From: CAYPPG01 sp964412555
GTDB lineage: Bacteria; Hinthialibacterota; Hinthialibacteria; Hinthialibacterales; Hinthialibacteraceae
Length of the DNA stretch: 45,080 bases
Direction: 5' to 3'
NCBI GenBank assembly: GCA_964412555.1
Contig: CAYPPG010000062.1
Coordinates: 1 to 45,080, forward strand
The notes below the pieces were generated by a model. That model searched no databases and had not been told where the DNA came from. It was given only the letters and a program-made list of their open reading frames with translations. The position numbers and the translations under genes were made by a program. Shown here piece by piece: positions 15,875 through 25,177 of this stretch (its first letter is position 1; each line of letters starts with the position of its first letter).

Positions 15875-17323
15875 TCAGCACTGAAATTGAGATTGCGGCT
15901 CGCGATTTTTCTCTTTATCCAAAACCAAAAAATCATTGAACTGAAATAGGTTGTCCCAAATCGAATCCAAAATCACAATCGAATGATCCAGTGATTCGAC
16001 TTTCAATTTTCCGTTTTCGTCTCGGCGGATCAAATTTCGTTCTTCTACTTTTTCGCCTTCTTGTATTTTTCCTTTCAGCGATTCCAATTTCTGTAAAGCG
16101 TCTTCGACGTCGAAGTCGAGATGAGTATGAAATTTTTCTTGAAACCAGCGTTCAATTTTTTTATCCAATTCCGGTTTGCTCAATGTCTGATCGCTGGTAA
16201 GAAGGTGATAGTATGCCAAAATGGCTTCTTTGCACTCTTCCTCTTCGGCGGAATCGATCATGCATTGAAACACACCGGCATTGACGCTGAGGTTGCGGAA
16301 GAAAAGCGTTTGCGTGACATCGTTCAAAAACTCGACCCATTTGTTTTTGTAATTCATGTATTGTTTGATGGCAAATCCGCCTAAGGTGATGGCGATCGTC
16401 GCGATGGCGGCAATGACAGGAAACAGTTTATCCTGAATCATTTCGGCATTTTGCCCCGCGATGGTTTCCGCGAATGAAATCCAACCTAACAGAATCAAGA
16501 TGAACGCAATCAAAATGAAAAATTGCCCCCAGATTTTGAACAAGGTGCTGATTCCCACACCGATGCAGGGAACGAGAAATAAAAGACGGTCTTTCATCGT
16601 CATGGAAATTTTGACATTCGGGAACAGAATTTCCAAATCCGCCTTGGGGATGTTTTTAAAGTAATAGATATAGGTGCGGCCGGGTACGAAATTCAATTGT
16701 TCGATTTTCATCCCTTTCTTTTGGAAATACTCTTTTCCTTTGAACTTGAGCAGAACGATGACGCGGTCGAACATATCGAATGTCACTTCTTTATAAAAAA
16801 AGGGGAACAGTTTCTTTCGCGTTGTGACAGTGCGAGAACCGCGATAATAAAACAAATAGTGTTCGAAGGCGTCGAAATCGACCTCGATATTCAACTGAAT
16901 GAGCGAGCGGTCCTGAAAGGCTTGTTTCAATTCCTCTTCATTCAGCGAACGAAAGTTGGCCCGTTTGAGCAAGCATTCGAAATCGTTAAAAAAGGTTTGT
17001 TCCTTTTTCGCACTCGTTTCTCCCGATTCTTGATCGATGGTTCGATAGATCGTATCCGGATCCGTCGGTAAAAAGAAATCCTTCATCCGCTCTAAAATCG
17101 AATGGAAAGAAAAATGATAGTACGCCGTGATCAGTTCGCAAAAGGTTTTGAATTTTGGCCGATGCTCTTCATCCAGTTTGCCGTCGTCCAGGCACATGGT
17201 GACTACATCCGAACGCCGGAACGGTATGAAGGTTCCTTTGGCCGTATCTTCTATATTTTTCTTCTCAAATATTTTTCCGGTTTTCAATGAGTTGGTCTTG
17301 TCAAATTTGATTTTTGAAGTCAT
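15875..17323 (-). CDS. DUF3754 (TMEM143-like) membrane protein
   Basis: A 482-residue protein. The family mark is the block KGKEYFQKKGMKIEQLNF then TYIYYFKNIPKADLEILFPN and KDRLLFLVPCIGVG, which fits DUF3754/TMEM143-type proteins. Two close hydrophobic segments occupy about residues 245-295 and a third about 301-325, with large soluble regions on both sides; the C-terminal part is helical and charged. Function is unknown. ATG 17323 is preceded by GAGGAAT, so the few upstream codons are excluded. It converges with thiE, and the hairpin repeat at 15805-15862 separates them. Base composition is more AT-rich than the thiamine genes. Confidence 0.75.
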   Translation of the reverse strand: MTSKIKFDKTNSLKTGKIFEKKNIEDTAKGTFIPFRRSDVVTMCLDDGKLDEEHRPKFKTFCELITAYYHFSFHSILERMKDFFLPTDPDTIYRTIDQESGETSAKKEQTFFNDFECLLKRANFRSLNEEELKQAFQDRSLIQLNIEVDFDAFEHYLFYYRGSRTVTTRKKLFPFFYKEVTFDMFDRVIVLLKFKGKEYFQKKGMKIEQLNFVPGRTYIYYFKNIPKADLEILFPNVKISMTMKDRLLFLVPCIGVGISTLFKIWGQFFILIAFILILLGWISFAETIAGQNAEMIQDKLFPVIAAIATIAITLGGFAIKQYMNYKNKWVEFLNDVTQTLFFRNLSVNAGVFQCMIDSAEEEECKEAILAYYHLLTSDQTLSKPELDKKIERWFQEKFHTHLDFDVEDALQKLESLKGKIQEGEKVEERNLIRRDENGKLKVESLDHSIVILDSIWDNLFQFNDFLVLDKEKNREPQSQFQC

Positions 17324-17430
17324 GGATTCCTCGTGTTGCAATGATTGGGAATATCTCCCTACGAAAGAGAATTATAGATGGATTTTTCTCTCCTAAAAAC
17401 GATTATGACTAATCCAATAAAAATTCAAAA

Positions 17431-17525
17431 ATATACCCCAAGGGGGTTTAAGAAGATAGCCAGTGGGCATCGCCCCTGGAAATGGCCAGCAACCTTACAA
17501 CCCCACCCTGAAGGGGTGAGAGAAA
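17431..17525. repeat. Dispersed repeat with two hairpins
   Basis: About 95 bp beginning ATATACCCCAAGGGGGT, with GGGC-ATC-GCCC in the middle and ACCCCACCCTGAAGGGGTG near the end. Its two ends joined without the middle reappear at 34049-34077. The rest of 17324-17534 shows no gene. Confidence 0.75.
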
Positions 17526-17534
17526 AATGTTCTA

Positions 17535-19244
17535 TCATTTAATAAGCCGATCCGCGATATAAATTTCATACACGTCAATCATTTTCAATGTCGAATAATT
17601 CGAAGGCGCCGGTTTGTTATATGTTGCTTGATGATAGTCGATCGGTTCTTTTTGAAGAATGCGAAAGTGGTCCGTATCAGAAAAACCCTCTGCACATTGT
17701 GAGTGGTTTTCAATGGTGTAAAGAAAATGAAACAGATTGTCGATATCTCGCCCTACTTTATAGTGTTCATCTCGAATATGAAAGGCAGGAATATAGGGCA
17801 TGAAGAAGATTTGATACCCGATTGCAGGTTCTTGAATATCATGGTTTTGAATCTCTTGAGCGATCAAATCGACAACCTCTCGCTTCGGGCTACGTTCTCC
17901 GGACCACCCGTGATGCATCCAGGAATCGGCTCGGCCCAAAACGACAGTATTGCATAAGGTAAGTATAATGAGCAGATTGCGAATAGCGAGACTATAAACC
18001 AATTTGATGTTGAAACTCGGGATCATATTCATAACGAAGGCAGCAATAAGAATACACTGAAACGGCCACAAAAAAGCAAACCGGTCGACTCTCCCCACTT
18101 CTGCAATGATTCCTAAAACAATAAGCGGAACAAAAAAACTGAAAAAGATGAACAGAAGTGGAAATTCGAACGGCTGACGAATCGAGTGAGAGAAATTTTG
18201 TGGAAAATCATTGAAAAAAGAAATGGGTAAGGACCGGTGAAGATGAGGAATGAGCATGAAAATACATGAAGCCAGCAATGTGAAATACAACAAGAGAATC
18301 AAAATCGGGATCGGCGCCAAGAATCCGAAATTGAAATTCATCCCTCGAAATACGGTAACAATGTGAGCCAATCCTGTCGTAATGATATTGCCCTCTTTCT
18401 CAATTCTTTCTTGATAATCGAGGTTTTTGAATAACCGGTTTGATTTTGTCAGCTGCCCTTCATTCCAATCATAAACCGTAAGATCGGGATTACACCATGC
18501 ATCTTTATAATCTGTCGGCAGAACGGATTGCCGAAAAAATTGGGAACGAAGGTTTTGGAATCCACGCTGCGAATCGAAAAGTAGATAAGGATTCCAAATC
18601 AGAATGACGATAACCGTTCCGGTGAACAGGTGAATCCAAGAAAACGGCCGTTTGTACATCCAATAAAAAAGCGGAAATAAAAAAAGTACGGGGAGGATTT
18701 CCAGAAACGTATACGCGCCGAAACCGAGAAACACGATGGCGGCAGTAAGAAACCATCCGTTGTTGTGACGAATCCACAAAAACAAGCAATACACAATCCA
18801 TACATAAAAAAACGGCATTTGATAACGGGACCAAAGGGATGTGGATGACTCGATCCCAAAAGAAGAAAAAGCGAATAGAATCACCGCGAAATAAGCGGTT
18901 CCTTTCCCAAAAACGGATCGGACCAACAAAAAGATGCCAAGATTTATACCTATATAAAAAAAAGTACAGACAGGATAATCGAACAAAATTGGATCGTCAA
19001 AAAACAGTACTCCTGGAATGTATAAAAGATTCGTTCCGGGGGGATTATAGGACGCAAAACTGTTGAGCATGCCTTGTTTCGGAATCGTCCCTTTTTCCCA
19101 AAACTGAGCTGCAGAATGAAGGCAAGGAGATAAATCCATCCCGTGCGTGCGCGATTGCCACCCCTGCAAGCCGATGATCGTGCCGATAAGGGATAGAATG
19201 ATAATTGAAATGATTTCAGTGCGGCGTAAACCGTTGTTGTTCAT
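17535..19244 (-). CDS. Polytopic membrane protein, probable GT-C-fold (GT39/ArnT-like) glycosyltransferase
   Basis: A 569-residue membrane protein with about ten to twelve hydrophobic segments. After the first segment comes a periplasmic-type loop HGMDLSPCLHSAAQFWEKG, with the acidic residue expected in GT-C enzymes, and then SYNPPGTNLLYIPG; the C-terminal 130 residues are soluble. That architecture fits lipid-linked-sugar transferases such as PMT/ArnT relatives. I cannot name a substrate. It starts 15 bp after the stop of the GH140-like gene and is last in this minus-strand run; the repeat at 17431-17525 lies just past its stop. Confidence 0.6.
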   Translation of the reverse strand: MNNNGLRRTEIISIIILSLIGTIIGLQGWQSRTHGMDLSPCLHSAAQFWEKGTIPKQGMLNSFASYNPPGTNLLYIPGVLFFDDPILFDYPVCTFFYIGINLGIFLLVRSVFGKGTAYFAVILFAFSSFGIESSTSLWSRYQMPFFYVWIVYCLFLWIRHNNGWFLTAAIVFLGFGAYTFLEILPVLFLFPLFYWMYKRPFSWIHLFTGTVIVILIWNPYLLFDSQRGFQNLRSQFFRQSVLPTDYKDAWCNPDLTVYDWNEGQLTKSNRLFKNLDYQERIEKEGNIITTGLAHIVTVFRGMNFNFGFLAPIPILILLLYFTLLASCIFMLIPHLHRSLPISFFNDFPQNFSHSIRQPFEFPLLFIFFSFFVPLIVLGIIAEVGRVDRFAFLWPFQCILIAAFVMNMIPSFNIKLVYSLAIRNLLIILTLCNTVVLGRADSWMHHGWSGERSPKREVVDLIAQEIQNHDIQEPAIGYQIFFMPYIPAFHIRDEHYKVGRDIDNLFHFLYTIENHSQCAEGFSDTDHFRILQKEPIDYHQATYNKPAPSNYSTLKMIDVYEIYIADRLIK

Positions 19245-19259
19245 TGGAACCGGAATGGA

Positions 19260-20879
19260 TTATTTTTTCTTCAAGTATAGAATTGCATCTCCCGTAAAAG
19301 GACAATTGAATGTGCGATGATACCCGCCGCTGATTTCCTTTAGTTTTTCATCCTCAAACCACTTACCGGTTGTTGGTTGATACCATTGGATTTGATAATG
19401 ACCGCGCGGCAGTTGAATGGTCACAACCGGCTTGTCATCATCCACATCGGCTTTCTCGATGTTTCTCGAATCCGGGTTTTGCAAATAGACAAGGATATGG
19501 TTTTGATCGGCAATGCATTTGAACGATTGCGGATTATAGCCCGTCATCGCATCGGATGGTTTCATCCCGACAAGAGTCAAGTTTGTGTCGTCGAAAAATT
19601 TGTGTATAAATGGATAATCGTGAGCGCCGTCCTTCAATTTGCCTTCCTGCAAAGCATCGTAATAGCCGTAGATGCCGCTCAATTCGCCGTCATAAGCTTC
19701 ATATGTTTTCATCCCGCCATAGGTGGCCGATCCGCCGGAGAGCAAACATCCCCACATCAAACGCCTGAAAAAGTAACGGTGATGCTCAGGATTCCGATAG
19801 TTTTCATACCGGTCTTCATCCAACACGATGGGATCCTCGGCGTCATCGAAATACTGCAAAATAATCCGTCCATCTACTTGATCCATATCTTCCAGCGTAA
19901 TGATGTCGGACCAAACACAGTCGGTGAATGAATAGCCTTGAAAACGCTGCTGATGATTGGTCAGCAGCGTTCCCCACGGTTCGCGCTTCATCATATCCAA
20001 ACCGATTTTGTGGATGACAATGAACGAGGCGTTGCGATTCCCCGGCTCGCCGTCCCGAAATACGATATGCCTGTCATTGGAAATACAGAACAATACGTTG
20101 GGGAAAGAGGAAAACCTGGCCTGTGTATATTTCGCGACAAATATTGAGGCCCGGTCTCCCTCGCCATACCGCTTGATCTCTGCCGTATCCTCTCCATAGG
20201 GGATCAATTGAAAAATGATATGCGGATGCTCATTGAGGGAATACGTGAGCCGCCGGTCGATTTCCTTCCAATACGGAAGATTCATCTCACTTCGGTCTTC
20301 GCTGAATAATACCTGCACATCCGAACGGCCTTTGCAAAACCACGTTCGGATTTTCGTAAAACCGGCCTGATCAGCTTGATCGATATAGGCTTTCCAATTC
20401 GGTTCCGAGTCAGTGACGAAACGGTATCCTGTATCGCCGATATGGAGATACCATTCTCCGTTGTCATACACGAACTGGCGTGGATCCTCCGGATGTTTTC
20501 GCAGTTTGCCTTTCAACTTGGAAGAAACGACTTTGAAGGTACCGGTTTTGTGGTTCAAATTGTCGAGATTGGAAACCGAACTCCATTTCCATTCCCCGAT
20601 GGTGTCACAATAGGCTCTCGCTTTGTAGGTATTGTTTCCGTCGTAAAAACCATCGACCGTGACTCGTGTTTCATCCGGCCGAACAAAAATCACTCGCACA
20701 TCCACATCGAAATAAGGATTCTCCACCGCTTGGGTTGTTGTGAGAGAAATTTCAAACACACCGCGATGGGGAACATCCGAAGGATTCCGAACAAGATTGT
20801 CTGCATGAGCGGATATCAATACATTCAAGGCAAAAAAGAAAATCGTGATGCGAACTGCTTTGCAAGATTGATTGTTCAT
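19260..20879 (-). CDS. Secreted DUF5060/DUF4038 protein (GH140/apiosidase-like)
   Basis: About 539 residues from ATG 20879, just after a G-rich GGGGGT stretch. A signal peptide ends near residue 27. The next 90 residues (HRGVFEISLTTT through IGEWKWSSVSN) match a DUF5060-type beta domain. Then comes a TIM-barrel part starting FVYDNGEWYLHIGDTGYRFV, the DUF4038 signature, and a C-terminal beta domain like the putative collagen-binding domain that follows DUF4038 in many enzymes (HYQIQWYQPTTGKW). GH140 apiosidases have this kind of layout, but DUF4038 is broad, so the substrate is uncertain. Its start lies 17 bp past the stop of the TIM-barrel gene. Confidence 0.72.
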   Translation of the reverse strand: MNNQSCKAVRITIFFFALNVLISAHADNLVRNPSDVPHRGVFEISLTTTQAVENPYFDVDVRVIFVRPDETRVTVDGFYDGNNTYKARAYCDTIGEWKWSSVSNLDNLNHKTGTFKVVSSKLKGKLRKHPEDPRQFVYDNGEWYLHIGDTGYRFVTDSEPNWKAYIDQADQAGFTKIRTWFCKGRSDVQVLFSEDRSEMNLPYWKEIDRRLTYSLNEHPHIIFQLIPYGEDTAEIKRYGEGDRASIFVAKYTQARFSSFPNVLFCISNDRHIVFRDGEPGNRNASFIVIHKIGLDMMKREPWGTLLTNHQQRFQGYSFTDCVWSDIITLEDMDQVDGRIILQYFDDAEDPIVLDEDRYENYRNPEHHRYFFRRLMWGCLLSGGSATYGGMKTYEAYDGELSGIYGYYDALQEGKLKDGAHDYPFIHKFFDDTNLTLVGMKPSDAMTGYNPQSFKCIADQNHILVYLQNPDSRNIEKADVDDDKPVVTIQLPRGHYQIQWYQPTTGKWFEDEKLKEISGGYHRTFNCPFTGDAILYLKKK

Positions 20880-20895
20880 GTGACCCCCATTTTCA

Positions 20896-21840
20896 TCAAT
20901 GATTAAAAATAACTTCATCGATTACCCGTTTCGTCCAGCGCACAGCTTGCCAATCGTCTTTCTTGATATCTTCCGGTTCCGTCAAACGCTCCCTTCGGCG
21001 GATACTGGACTCAATGCCCCAAAAACCGGAATATCCTGCTTCTTTCGAAATGTTCAACAATTTTTCCAAGTTGTATTGAGGGTGAGTGCCATCCGGCTGC
21101 CAACCGGCTTTGACGGAAACGCCTTTGGCATAGGGCATTGCCAGCTCGACGCATTTGTACACATCCGCTTCCGGTGTCGGATGATAATTGCCGTAATCCG
21201 GTAAAATCCCGAAATGGGGGCTGTCGACTTTTTCCATCAATTGCGGCAGCCAGGTCGGATGGGAAGAAAGCCCGCCATGGTTCTCGATCACCACATTGAT
21301 TTTAAACTCTTTCGCATAATCGATGAGTGCACTAAATGCTTCCGCCGCACGATCCAGGGCATCCGGATCATCTTCGGGAGTATTGCCGCCGCCCCGCGCG
21401 TTGCAACGGATCGCATGGCAGCCTAAATAAGCGGCGATTTCAACCCACTTGCGGTGATTGATGGCGGCCTGCATGCGCACTTCCTTCTCCTTGGCAACCA
21501 GATCTCCTTCACCATCCACCATGATCAAAACATTTTTCACGCCATGGTTTTCCGCATTGCGATTGAGTACCCGTAAATAGGATTCCACCGGAACTTCAAA
21601 GAACGAAGTGACATATTCAATCCCATCGATCCCGAAATCTTCTCGGCAGATCCGCGCCATATCGGTTAACCGCCATACTCCCGCGCGAAAACTGCGTACT
21701 AGAGACCAAATGGCAAGAGAAATCGCGTCTTTTTCAGGACGCGGATAAGCGACAGCGGAATGGGGCAAAAGGGAAGGAACTGCTCCCAATGCGAGTCCGC
21801 TGGTTAGTGAATGTTGTAAAAATTGTCGTCGAGTATGCAT
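20896..21840 (-). CDS. Tat-exported sugar phosphate isomerase/epimerase-like TIM-barrel protein
   Basis: A 314-residue protein starting MHTRRQFLQ, the twin-arginine signal of exported redox-type or folded proteins; the signal ends about residue 32. The body is an AP-endonuclease-2/xylose-isomerase-like TIM barrel with metal-ligand candidates in VVIENHGG, ILPDYGNYHP and a terminal WGIESS. Proteins of this kind are abundant in sugar-using heterotrophs and often sit beside glycosidase and Gfo/Idh genes. ATG 21840 has AAGGAGAT upstream. It probably heads a transcript with the GH140-like and GT-C-like genes; a palindromic repeat lies between it and the GH95 gene. Confidence 0.85.
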   Translation of the reverse strand: MHTRRQFLQHSLTSGLALGAVPSLLPHSAVAYPRPEKDAISLAIWSLVRSFRAGVWRLTDMARICREDFGIDGIEYVTSFFEVPVESYLRVLNRNAENHGVKNVLIMVDGEGDLVAKEKEVRMQAAINHRKWVEIAAYLGCHAIRCNARGGGNTPEDDPDALDRAAEAFSALIDYAKEFKINVVIENHGGLSSHPTWLPQLMEKVDSPHFGILPDYGNYHPTPEADVYKCVELAMPYAKGVSVKAGWQPDGTHPQYNLEKLLNISKEAGYSGFWGIESSIRRRERLTEPEDIKKDDWQAVRWTKRVIDEVIFNH

Positions 21841-21931
21841 CGATTGTATCTCCTTTATAGAAAAGTCAATTCAAGATGGTGTATTATAGAGGTTTATTCA
21901 ATGTAGGTCATGTGGCAATGATATTTGGGGA

Positions 21932-21989
21932 GGGTAGAGCGAGCGTCCCGCTTGCCCTTTTTGTACAGGCGGGGACGCCTGTTCTACCC
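21932..21989. repeat. Compound palindromic repeat between GH95 and the TIM-barrel gene
   Basis: GGGTAGAGCGAGCGTCCCGC and then CAGGCGGGGACGCCTG (21966-21981) ending TTCTACCC. The outer GGGTAGA pairs with TCTACCC. The core and the sequence that follows it (AATATCGAGT-like) resemble 7066-7120. Confidence 0.85.
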
Positions 21990-22026
21990 ACAAAGTTGAA
22001 AACGATATCGAGTCCATGATTCACGT

Positions 22027-24432
22027 TCAGTCATTGCTGAAATGAATGGTATATTTCTTACCTGCTGTTGTTTCGAATGAGACGACCGAATCGGACATTT
22101 GTTGTACGGGTATTTTCAGGCTTTCATAAAATACTTCAACGTTTCGGTTCGTGCGTATTCGGCATGAATTTCCTAAGAGAGAATGAATGACAACCTGCTT
22201 GACGTTGCCTTCCTTCCATTTCATATCCACTTCGAATCCGCCGCGAGTGCACAATCCTTTGGCGCTTCCCTCACTCCAGGCTTTCGGTAAAGCGGGCAAG
22301 AATTCGATTGCTGATCCATGGCTTTGTAACAGCATTTCCGCAACCGCCGCGCAACCGCCGTAATTCCCGTCGATCTGGAAGGGGGGATGATTGTCGAACA
22401 AATTGATGAATGTCGATTTTTGCAATAATGCAATCAGATTCTTATACGCTTTTTCTCCTTCCAGCAGCCGTGCCCAGAAATTGATCATCCATGCCCGGCT
22501 CCATCCGGTATGGCCGCCGCCGTGGGCGAGTCGATATTCGAGCGATTTTCGCGCCGCTTTCGCCAACTCCGGTGTTTCCCGAATCGTGATCTGCCGCCCC
22601 GGATGCAATGCGAATAGATGCGACATATGCCGGTGCCCCGGTTCCGGCTCTTCGAACTCTTCCGTCCATTCCATGAGTCTGCCGTCCGAACCGATTTGCG
22701 GTTTCGCCAACTGTTCCCGTGCATCTCGGATGCTTTGGATAAACGTATCATCAATGCCAAGTACATCCGTCGCTTCGAGACAGTTGGTAAATAAATCCCA
22801 GATGATTTCCTGATCCATCGCGCACCCCATTGTCAAATGGGATACTTCCCCATCTTTTGTTCGGAAACGGTTTTCCGGCGAGGTGGAAGGTCCGGAGACC
22901 AGTTTCCCTGTTTCAGGATCTTTGCACAAAAAATCGAGACAGAACTGTGCCGCTTCTTTCATGATCGGATAGCCGCGTTTTTTCAGAAATTCACGATCCC
23001 CGGTAAATCGGTAATGTTCCATCAAATGCTGGCAGCACCAAGCAGCCCCCATCGGCCACATACCGTACACGGCGTTGCCAATCGGTGAAGTCCAGAACCA
23101 TGCGTCGGTAGTGTGATGCGCGACGAATCCCCCGCATCCGTACACATCCCGCGCTGTTTTCCGCCCTTGTTCCTGTAAATTGTCGATCAAGTCGAAAAAC
23201 GGTTCATGGCATTCACTCAAATTGCACACTTCCGCCGGCCAATAATTCATCTGTATATTGATATTGATGTGATAATCGCTGTTCCAAGGCGCATCGATAT
23301 GATGGTTCCATAAGCCTTGCAAATTCGAGGGAAGACATCCCGGGCGCGAGCAGCTGATCAACAAATAGCGTCCGAATTGAAAATATAGAGTGATCAACTG
23401 TGGATCTTGTTTTCCCTCTTTCACCGCATTCAGCCGCACATCTGTCGGTACTTGGATCGTATTTGTTTCTCCCAAATCGAGTTCAACCCGCCTGAATAAT
23501 CGCTGGTGTTCGGTGATATGTTGATCTTTAATAGTTTTTAAAGATTTGCGGTACGCAGCCATGATTTGTTGCCGGCACGTTTCATTCGGATGAGGATCGT
23601 CATAGGTCGTTGCCGCCGCCAAGTATAAGATCACCTCGTTGGCCCGCTCAATGTGAAGTCTCTGATCAATTGCCTGCACTTCTCCCCCATCGGCTTTCGC
23701 TTTGAGATGAGTATAGAACTTGACGCCTTCCGTCAGCTCCCCATCATCGGCACGGCCTGTCATCATCAGCTGATCGTACCCGATAGAATATACGGTTGCG
23801 TTTTCCGGCCGCGATAATTCAACATCGAGAGTAAACCGATTCGGCTTGTTACACGACAAATGGACGATAAGCACCTGATCGATTGGGCTGGCGAACACCT
23901 CGCGAGTAAACACCGCATCGCCGTCTCGATATCTTGTCGTCGCGATGGCGGTATCGAGATTCAATTCACGCCGGTAATCAGAAATCTCTTGTCCTGTTTT
24001 AAAGCGTAGAGTCAAATCACCCAATGTTTGATAACTCATCGGCGCAATCCGTGGCCCCATGAATTTTTCCTGCATCAATTTCTGGCCTTCCACATAGTGG
24101 CCTTCGAAAATGAGCTTGCGTGCTTTGTCCAGGTATTTATACGCCCCAACTTGGTCTCGATTCGGCACCGGTCCCGCCCAGAGCGTATCTTCATTGAGTT
24201 GAATCCGCTCAACCGGCACTCCGCCGAAAACCATCCCGCCCAGCCCGCCATTGCCGATCGGCAGCGCTTCCACCCACTCCTTCGCCGGCTGCCGGTACCA
24301 GAGAGTAAGTTCCTCATCCGGCGCTTCGGCTTCACTCTGAATCGTCACGTCCTGATCCGCCGCGGCTGCATACATGCCTGTAATCGTTACGACGCAAAGA
24401 AATACTCCAATGCGGAGAAATCGCGTATTCAT
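22027..24432 (-). CDS. Secreted GH95-family glycosidase (alpha-L-fucosidase/alpha-L-galactosidase)
   Basis: An 801-residue enzyme with a signal peptide ending around residue 25. The N-terminal beta domain shows LWYRQPAKEWVEALPIGNG and QLNEDTLWAG, characteristic of GH95. The catalytic (alpha/alpha)6 barrel has HININIQMNYWPAE with Asn390 and Asn392, MDQEIIWD with Glu542 and PPFQIDGNYGG with Asp688, corresponding to the Asn/Asn/Glu/Asp set of inverting GH95 enzymes. The family cleaves alpha-1,2-L-fucosides or alpha-L-galactosides. ATG 24432 has GGAG upstream. The SDR gene stops 31 bp before it on the same strand. Confidence 0.93.
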   Translation of the reverse strand: MNTRFLRIGVFLCVVTITGMYAAAADQDVTIQSEAEAPDEELTLWYRQPAKEWVEALPIGNGGLGGMVFGGVPVERIQLNEDTLWAGPVPNRDQVGAYKYLDKARKLIFEGHYVEGQKLMQEKFMGPRIAPMSYQTLGDLTLRFKTGQEISDYRRELNLDTAIATTRYRDGDAVFTREVFASPIDQVLIVHLSCNKPNRFTLDVELSRPENATVYSIGYDQLMMTGRADDGELTEGVKFYTHLKAKADGGEVQAIDQRLHIERANEVILYLAAATTYDDPHPNETCRQQIMAAYRKSLKTIKDQHITEHQRLFRRVELDLGETNTIQVPTDVRLNAVKEGKQDPQLITLYFQFGRYLLISCSRPGCLPSNLQGLWNHHIDAPWNSDYHININIQMNYWPAEVCNLSECHEPFFDLIDNLQEQGRKTARDVYGCGGFVAHHTTDAWFWTSPIGNAVYGMWPMGAAWCCQHLMEHYRFTGDREFLKKRGYPIMKEAAQFCLDFLCKDPETGKLVSGPSTSPENRFRTKDGEVSHLTMGCAMDQEIIWDLFTNCLEATDVLGIDDTFIQSIRDAREQLAKPQIGSDGRLMEWTEEFEEPEPGHRHMSHLFALHPGRQITIRETPELAKAARKSLEYRLAHGGGHTGWSRAWMINFWARLLEGEKAYKNLIALLQKSTFINLFDNHPPFQIDGNYGGCAAVAEMLLQSHGSAIEFLPALPKAWSEGSAKGLCTRGGFEVDMKWKEGNVKQVVIHSLLGNSCRIRTNRNVEVFYESLKIPVQQMSDSVVSFETTAGKKYTIHFSND

Positions 24433-24463
24433 AAATAACTCCTGTTAAAAAAGATAGAATAGT

Positions 24464-25165
24464 TTAAGGGTTTGTGCCGTAAATATCCATGTCTCGAATC
24501 ATGGTACGGCCGGGAAGGGAAGCCAGATGAACGATGGTCTGCGCGAGATCGGCGGCATGAAGGTGCAGTCCGGGGCCGAAATGAGGGCCAGTCTCGTCAT
24601 CCGTTTCCACACTGCTGGGATTCAACACCATCACGCGGATATTCTTTTTCCGCACTTCATACATTAACGCCTGCGAGAATCCCTGCAGACCGAATTTACT
24701 AGCGTTATAAGCCGAAGTCCCCGGATCGCCTTTCTTCCCGCTCATCGAACTGATCATAAAAATATCCCCGCGCTCCTTTTTCAGCATATGCGGTAAAAAC
24801 GCTTTCGTGACCAGAAAAACACCGGTTAAATTCGTCTCGATTACCTCATTCCACAAATCCAACGACATTTTTTGGACAAATCCGCTCCGAAACACCCCCG
24901 CGTTGTTGACCAAAATATCCGGTGCTCCCATCTCCTGAATAACCGATTGCGCCATAGTGTCGATGGCCGCCGGATCACGCTGATCGCAGACATAAAACTT
25001 GCAACGTTCACCAATTTTCTCCCTCGCAGATTGCAGCGACCCTTGATTCCGCCCAGTAATCCCAACCGATGCCCCCGCTTCATGCAGCGCCTTAGCAATA
25101 TGGAATCCGATGCCCCGGCTGCCACCGGTGACAACCGCAATTTTATTTGATAAAGCACTACCCAT
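24464..25165 (-). CDS. Short-chain dehydrogenase/reductase
   Basis: A 233-residue classical SDR. It has the Rossmann motif TGGSRGIG, the NNAG segment, the Ser of SSMSG, and the catalytic YNASK. The family oxidises or reduces alcohols and ketones with NAD(P); substrate cannot be told. A strong AAAAGGAG ribosome binding site precedes ATG 25165. It lies between the propeller-like protein (12 bp upstream) and GH95 (31 bp downstream), so a role in sugar oxidation or in lipid chemistry with the upstream genes are both possible. Confidence 0.93.
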   Translation of the reverse strand: MGSALSNKIAVVTGGSRGIGFHIAKALHEAGASVGITGRNQGSLQSAREKIGERCKFYVCDQRDPAAIDTMAQSVIQEMGAPDILVNNAGVFRSGFVQKMSLDLWNEVIETNLTGVFLVTKAFLPHMLKKERGDIFMISSMSGKKGDPGTSAYNASKFGLQGFSQALMYEVRKKNIRVMVLNPSSVETDDETGPHFGPGLHLHAADLAQTIVHLASLPGRTMIRDMDIYGTNP

Positions 25166-25177
25166 AATATTCTCCTT

